From Thermoplasmatota archaeon (GTDB lineage: Archaea > Thermoplasmatota > E2 > JACPAO01 > JAHFTW01), in assembly GCA_028289805.1 (NCBI GenBank), contig JANQNI010000357.1, positions 1 to 7,948 on the forward strand: a stretch of DNA of 7,948 nt, in the 5' to 3' direction. Positions 5,086 through 7,948 of the stretch are shown here, one piece after another; within the stretch, counting starts at the first letter, position 1, and every line of letters starts with the position of its first letter. Under the pieces are notes generated by a model. It was not told where the DNA came from, did no database searches, and saw only the letters and a list, made by a program, of their open reading frames with translations. Both the position numbers and the translations under genes were made by a program.

Positions 5086-5523
5086 CTACCGGAGGGGCTT
5101 GCCGTAGCAGACGGCGTCCTGGCCGTCCGCGTAGGCGTTCGGGTGGAAACCCTCCCGGTGGAAGCCGTTGCGGGCGTAGAAGTCCTGGGCAGCGGCGTTG
5201 TCGCGCCGGACCTCCAGCGACAGGTGGTAGGTGCCGATGCGGGCCATGGCGTCGCCGACGCCGCGCAGCAGCGCCGAGCCGATGCCCTCGCCCCGGTGCA
5301 GGCGGTCGACGGCGATGGCGAGGATGTGCCCCTCGCAGGGCGCGTCGCGGGCGACGACGGCGAAGCCCAGGATGCGCCCGCTGCGCGACTCCCGGGCCAC
5401 CATGCAGGTGTCGTGGGTGCAGGCACGGTGGAACGCCTCGGAGTCCACGTCCAGGTGCGCCTCGGTGGCGAGCCGGGCCACCTCCACGACCTCGGAGGGC
5501 TCCGCCGGCTCGATGAGCAGCAT
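5086..5523 (-). CDS. rimI: RimI-like N-acetyltransferase (GNAT family)
   Basis: The product is 145 residues, a complete single GNAT domain that would transfer an acetyl group from acetyl-CoA, most likely to protein N-termini. Strand four (GHILAIAVD, 65-73) leads to the acetyl-CoA pyrophosphate loop LHRGEGIGSALL (75-86). Strand five is LSLEVRRDNAAAQDFY (101-116), followed by ARNGFHREG and a Y-x-x-G-x-DA-x-x-Y-x-K-x-L end, the layout of RimI and archaeal Ard1-type enzymes. Start ATG 5523 fits a promoter on the minus strand (CGAAAA followed by CCATAAGG) centred 27 bases upstream, so the transcript is probably leaderless. The winged-helix gene lies upstream on the same strand but the gap holds this promoter, so the two can be expressed separately. 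RimI is the best-fitting name; another small-substrate GNAT cannot be excluded. Confidence 0.85.
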   Translation of the reverse strand: MLLIEPAEPSEVVEVARLATEAHLDVDSEAFHRACTHDTCMVARESRSGRILGFAVVARDAPCEGHILAIAVDRLHRGEGIGSALLRGVGDAMARIGTYHLSLEVRRDNAAAQDFYARNGFHREGFHPNAYADGQDAVCYGKPLR

Positions 5524-5546
5524 ACCCAGCCATCGAACCGCAGGAG

Positions 5547-5560
5547 CCTTATGGTTTTCG
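5547..5560 (-). promoter_or_regulatory. BRE and TATA box of the acetyltransferase gene
   Basis: On the minus strand CGAAAA (BRE-like) is directly followed by CCATAAGG, whose centre is 27 bases before ATG 5523. The BRE is the best match in the window to the archaeal CGAAA consensus. Confidence 0.6.
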
Positions 5561-5589
5561 GCGCCGCGGGAGGCGTTGGCCCTAGGATT

Positions 5590-5946
5590 TCAGGGGACGG
5601 ACTCGAGGGTCAGGTCCTCGCGCGCGGCGGTCGCCGCCGCCACTCCGCGCATCCGCTCCAGCGCCTCGACGCCGACGCAGCGCTTGTGGACGAAGAAGTA
5701 GCACGTGCGGCAGTCCTTGAGGCTGCACCGGGCGTCCAGGTAGCCCTCGTCGCGCAGCCGCTTGACGGCGAAGCGGATCGTGCGCGGCGGCATGCCGGTG
5801 GCCTCGCGCAGCCCGGCGTGGGTGACCGGCCCCTGGTCCCGCACCGCCTGGAAGACGCGGCGGGCCGACTCCGGCAACCGCGCGAACTCCAGGGGGTCCA
5901 CCTGGACGGCGTCCGCCGGGAAGTGCAGGAAGCGGTACTCGTCCAC
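5590..5946 (-). CDS. Winged-helix transcriptional regulator with four-cysteine cluster
   Basis: The product is 118 residues from GTG 5946. The frame is open further upstream, but that part is G/P/R-rich, overlaps the divergent rhomboid gene and lacks domain character. Residues 24-70 form a MarR-like winged helix: LPESARRVFQAVRDQGPVTH, helix 2 LREATG, recognition helix PPRTIRFAVKRLRDEGYLD. The wing carries C74, C79, C82 and C90 (C-x4-C-x2-C-x7-C) inside DARCSLKDCRTCYFFVHKRC. Related archaeal regulators often have a D-x-R-x-x-Y motif here; the cysteines suggest zinc or an iron-sulphur cluster that could sense redox or metal. An alanine-rich helix and acidic tail follow. It is divergent from the rhomboid gene with 82 bases between starts, so it may regulate that gene and itself, and it lies just upstream of the acetyltransferase. 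Confidence 0.75.
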   Translation of the reverse strand: MDEYRFLHFPADAVQVDPLEFARLPESARRVFQAVRDQGPVTHAGLREATGMPPRTIRFAVKRLRDEGYLDARCSLKDCRTCYFFVHKRCVGVEALERMRGVAAATAAREDLTLESVP

Positions 5947-5997
5947 GAGTCCGTTTCCTCGCGGCCCTTGATGGGCTTTGTGGCCCCCGAGACCGGC

Positions 5998-6008
5998 GCC
6001 TTTTGAAC
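5998..6008 (+). promoter_or_regulatory. TATA-like box of the rhomboid gene
   Basis: GCCTTTTGAAC interrupts very GC-rich sequence and is centred about 26 bases before GTG 6029, fitting a leaderless transcript. On the minus strand, CCACAAAGC at about 5973-5981 holds the matching position for GTG 5946, so two back-to-back promoters share this 82-base gap. Confidence 0.45.
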
Positions 6009-6028
6009 CGGGCCCCCCTGGGGGCGTC

Positions 6029-6694
6029 GTGGCCATCCACGAGCGGGTCTGGGAACGCCCCGACGCCGGATACGACCGTCCGCCCGGCGCCCTCGTCGCA
6101 CCCCCGTCGCGGCCGTACGGCACCTACGGCCTGCTGGCGACCATGGGCGCGACGTTCGTCCTGCAACTCGTCGTCTCCCTCTACGCCGGTGGGCTGCACG
6201 ACCGCATCTTCCCCATCCGGCCGGACTGGTGGACGGTGCCGTGGACGCTGGTGACGAGCACGTTCAGCCACGGCGGGGTCGTCCACATCCTGTTCAACGG
6301 ACTGGTGCTGTACTTCTTCGGCCCCCACCTGGAGCGCCTGCTGGGCACGAGGCCGTTCGTGTTGCTGTTCCTGCTGGCCGGCGCCCTGACGGGCGTTCTG
6401 CAGGTGCTCATCCAGCCGGGCCTCGCCCTCGGCGCCTCCGGGGCCATCAACATGGTCTTCGGCGCCCTGGTGGTGCTGATGCCCAAGGCGAAGCTGCTGC
6501 TCTACGGCGTCATCCCCATCCGCTTCTGGGTGGCCGCCGTCGCCTTCGCCCTGCTGGACGTCTTCGGCTTCCTGGGCTACGGCCAGGGCGGCATCGGCAA
6601 CGTCGCCCACCTGTCCGGGCTGGCGCTGGGGCTGTTCGTGGGGTACCGCCTCAAGAAGGGCCTGGAGGAACGCGGCCTGCGGTTGTCGTACTGA
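6029..6694 (+). CDS. Rhomboid-family intramembrane serine protease
   Basis: The product is 221 residues from GTG 6029, chosen by the TATA-like spacing; the frame back to ATG 5978 only adds a P/G-rich stretch running into the divergent regulator's promoter. A polar N-terminus of about 30 residues precedes six membrane helices. Family marks are all present: W-T-x2-TSTFSHGG before H86-I-L-F-N90, then FFGPHLERLLG in loop L1 to helix 2, the G-A-S-G serine motif with catalytic Ser137, and A-H-L-S-G-L-A-L-G with catalytic His194 in the last helix. It would cut membrane proteins within or beside their spans. Basic residues at the end (YRLKKGLEERG) suggest a cytosolic C-terminus. Its stop is 10 bases from the stop of the convergent pilin gene. 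Substrates are unknown; the nearby single-span proteins are candidates only by position. Confidence 0.9.
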   Translation: MAIHERVWERPDAGYDRPPGALVAPPSRPYGTYGLLATMGATFVLQLVVSLYAGGLHDRIFPIRPDWWTVPWTLVTSTFSHGGVVHILFNGLVLYFFGPHLERLLGTRPFVLLFLLAGALTGVLQVLIQPGLALGASGAINMVFGALVVLMPKAKLLLYGVIPIRFWVAAVAFALLDVFGFLGYGQGGIGNVAHLSGLALGLFVGYRLKKGLEERGLRLSY

Positions 6695-6704
6695 CTCCCC
6701 GCGC

Positions 6705-7079
6705 CTACCGGACCTCGGTCTCGTACAGCAGCACCGTGTCGCCGCCGGGGAGGGTGTACGACAGGGCGAGGGTGCCCTCGGTGGTGCACTCGATGACGTC
6801 GCCGGCGCTGACCTGGCCCGTGGGCAGGGTGCAGGAGGCGGTGCTGCCCTCGGCGATGGCGATGTTGTCCCAGGAGAACTCGCCCGCGTCCGCATCCACG
6901 CGGACGACCGTCAGCGAGCCGCCGGCGCCCGCGTGGTCGGGGTTGAAGCCGACGCGGGGCACCTCCTGGGGCGCCTCGTTCTGCGACTGGACCATGACGA
7001 ACACCACGCCGGCCAGGACGACCGCGATGGCCACGAGGAGGATCGTGCCGATGACGGGGGAAAGGGCTTCGTCGTCCAC
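6705..7079 (-). CDS. Archaeal type IV pilin-like protein (SPVIG class)
   Basis: The product is 124 residues from GTG 7079. The open frame continues upstream through the neighbouring gene's region but without pilin character, and the SPVIG motif normally lies within about ten residues of the start. The N-terminus is VDDEALSPVIG, with prepilin-peptidase (PibD-type) cleavage expected just before SPVIG, then a hydrophobic helix to about residue 31. The rest is a small beta-rich head: VGFNPDHAGAGGSLTVVRV, FSWDNIAI, GQVSAGDVIECTT, GTLALSYTL, LLYETEV. This order (F-x-x-D, LTV, W-D, SAGD, G-T-L) is typical of Pilin_N proteins. Cys83 and Cys98 could form a disulphide. It would assemble in, or modify, a surface pilus or adhesin. 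No pilus ATPase, platform gene or prepilin peptidase is in view. It is 74 bases downstream of a membrane-protein gene on the same strand. Confidence 0.85.
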   Translation of the reverse strand: MDDEALSPVIGTILLVAIAVVLAGVVFVMVQSQNEAPQEVPRVGFNPDHAGAGGSLTVVRVDADAGEFSWDNIAIAEGSTASCTLPTGQVSAGDVIECTTEGTLALSYTLPGGDTVLLYETEVR

Positions 7080-7118
7080 GGTGGGAAAGGGTCGTTTCTC
7101 CCCAGGAAAGGGCTTTCC
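7059..7118. repeat. Three GGAAAGGG repeats around the pilin start
   Basis: GGAAAGGG occurs at 7059-7066 (inside the pilin gene), 7084-7091 and 7105-7112. The last extends into an inverted repeat, GGAAAG-GG-CTTTCC (7105-7118). The inverted repeat lies where the TATA region of a leaderless pilin transcript would be (about 26-39 bases before GTG 7079), and no AT-rich box is otherwise present there. The repeats read CCCTTTCC on the coding strand. They may be regulator sites, or purine-rich composition. Confidence 0.35.
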
Positions 7119-7153
7119 GGAAGTCCCGTCGGCCCAAGGACCACGTCTGGGCC

Positions 7154-7948
7154 TCAATAGGAGAAGGCCACCCAGCGCAGCGCCCGCGCCAGGAGGTCCA
7201 CGGGCCACGCCACGAAGGGGGTGCCGTGGGCGGGGACGACGTGGACGACGGCGAGTTGGAGCCACGCGCCCAGGCTCAGGGAGGCGGCGAGGGACCACGC
7301 CAGCAGACGGGGCACGTGGTCGCGCAGGCGGGGCACCGCGAGGGCAGTGGTCAGGAGGGCGGCGAGGGCAGGCCCGGCGTGCCGGTGCAGCCACGACCCC
7401 TCGAAGTAGGCGCCCTTCTGGACCAGGTCGACGCCGGTGGCCTTGTGCCACAGCAGGTTGACGACGAGGAAGGCGCTCAGGCCGACGGCGGCCGTGGCGG
7501 CGGTCTGCTCGGCCCACCAGCGCGCGGGGCGGCGCGCCAGCAGGTCGGTGAGGGCGGGCCACGCCAGCAGCAGGAGCCAGGGCCACGCGGCGAGGTGGTG
7601 GCGCACGTCCAGGCCGTCGCCGATGAGGAGCATCCGGTCGCCCACCAGGAACGCCGGCACGACGACGGCGGCGACGGCGGCGGGCCACAGCACGGCCCGT
7701 CGGCGCAGGTCGCGGCGCGCGAGGCTCCACGCGGCGAGGACGATCCACGGCGCCCAGGAGAGGAAGGAGAGGGCGGCGCCCACGTCGAACCAGTCGGTCC
7801 AGACGAACGTCTGCCAGAGCGTCTCGGCGACGCCCGCAGGGTCGTTCCAGACGGCGCCCTCGAAGGTCCCCTGCTCCACGGCGTGGCGCGCGGGGGCGCT
7901 GGGGGGCGCGCGGGCGGCGAGCCACCGCCACAGGCCGGCCGGCAGGAG
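7154..7948 (-). CDS. Multi-pass membrane protein, C-terminal part; possibly a GT-C glycosyltransferase
   Basis: The minus-strand frame is open to the right edge of the window, so at least 264 residues of a longer protein are seen. A GTG at 7879 is possible as a start, but the translation upstream (LLPAGLWRWLAARAP) continues naturally, so I treat the gene as 5'-truncated by the window. About seven or eight hydrophobic helices alternate with short basic loops, for example LARRDLRRR and LLARRPARWW. The order WAPWIVLAAW, basic loop, helix, then DVRHHLAAWPWLLLLAWPAL recalls the C-terminal membrane half of PMT/GT39-type glycosyltransferases, in which R-x-hydrophobic-x2-P precedes a helix. The catalytic N-terminal loop would lie outside the window, so this stays tentative. 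Such an enzyme beside a pilin and a sequon-rich surface protein would fit surface glycosylation. It could share a transcript with the pilin. Confidence 0.65.
   Translation of the reverse strand, partial: LLPAGLWRWLAARAPPSAPARHAVEQGTFEGAVWNDPAGVAETLWQTFVWTDWFDVGAALSFLSWAPWIVLAAWSLARRDLRRRAVLWPAAVAAVVVPAFLVGDRMLLIGDGLDVRHHLAAWPWLLLLAWPALTDLLARRPARWWAEQTAATAAVGLSAFLVVNLLWHKATGVDLVQKGAYFEGSWLHRHAGPALAALLTTALAVPRLRDHVPRLLAWSLAASLSLGAWLQLAVVHVVPAHGTPFVAWPVDLLARALRWVAFSY

Noticed and set aside
5143..6006. 287-codon + strand frame opposite the acetyltransferase and winged-helix genes
   Set aside because: No domain features; the two minus-strand genes show clear family motifs and promoters.
5582..6895. 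437-codon minus frame across the rhomboid and regulator genes
   Set aside because: The translation is Q/E/R/P low complexity and is antisense to a rhomboid with all catalytic motifs.
7080..7931. Upstream extension of the pilin frame to 7931
   Set aside because: The extension is arginine/proline-rich and antisense-like. SPVIG pilins start within about ten residues of the motif, and the membrane protein occupies another frame of the same strand here.
1..7948. CRISPR arrays, insertion sequences, att sites
   Set aside because: No regularly spaced repeats, no transposase or integrase motifs, and no terminal inverted repeats or target-site duplications were seen.

Overview
The window looks archaeal and very GC-rich (roughly two thirds G+C or more by eye, no computed value). 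The evidence is a UPF0058 protein, an SPVIG-type archaeal pilin, a COG1340-like coiled-coil protein, and AT-rich TATA-like boxes about 25-30 bases before several start codons, as expected for leaderless archaeal transcripts. Euryarchaeota in the broad sense fits. I lean towards a high-GC Thermoplasmatota/marine-group-like lineage over a classical haloarchaeon, because the cytosolic proteins are not strongly acidic and the coiled-coil protein is lysine-rich. That placement is inference.

Left part (1-1964). The 3' end of sfsA is followed by two related small membrane-protein genes in tandem on + (289-498 and 725-892). The second runs convergently into a coiled-coil protein gene on - (902-1843) that ends in KISFGF. 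A second KISFGF-plus-stop lies on - at the end of the first small gene, as if an old duplication copied the junction 'small membrane gene / coiled-coil 3' end'. Three short inverted repeats sit immediately before the promoter of the second small gene. The 121-base gap upstream of the coiled-coil gene holds a G-quadruplex motif, a T7 tract and a Shine-Dalgarno.

Middle (1965-5046). A 662-residue single-span surface protein (-) has eight N-glycosylation sequons and an Ig-like domain outside the membrane, and a CARDB-like domain predicted inside. It is divergent from a 90-residue unknown protein (+) across a region with one strong TATA box and a 7-bp hairpin. A sparsely coding 360-base stretch follows, then a UPF0058 gene (+) with a textbook TATA box.

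Right part (5086-7948). A RimI-like acetyltransferase (-) and a four-cysteine winged-helix regulator (-) are followed by a divergent rhomboid protease (+). The rhomboid gene converges on an archaeal pilin (-), which lies downstream of the C-terminal part of a multi-pass membrane protein (-) that runs off the window, possibly a GT-C glycosyltransferase. Several of the genes concern the cell envelope (surface protein, rhomboid, pilin, membrane enzyme). They form short, mostly separately promoted units and not one obvious operon. I see no CRISPR array, tRNA, rRNA or insertion sequence. The least explained items are the duplicated small membrane proteins with their repeated convergent KISFGF ends and operator-like cluster, and the two-sided surface protein.
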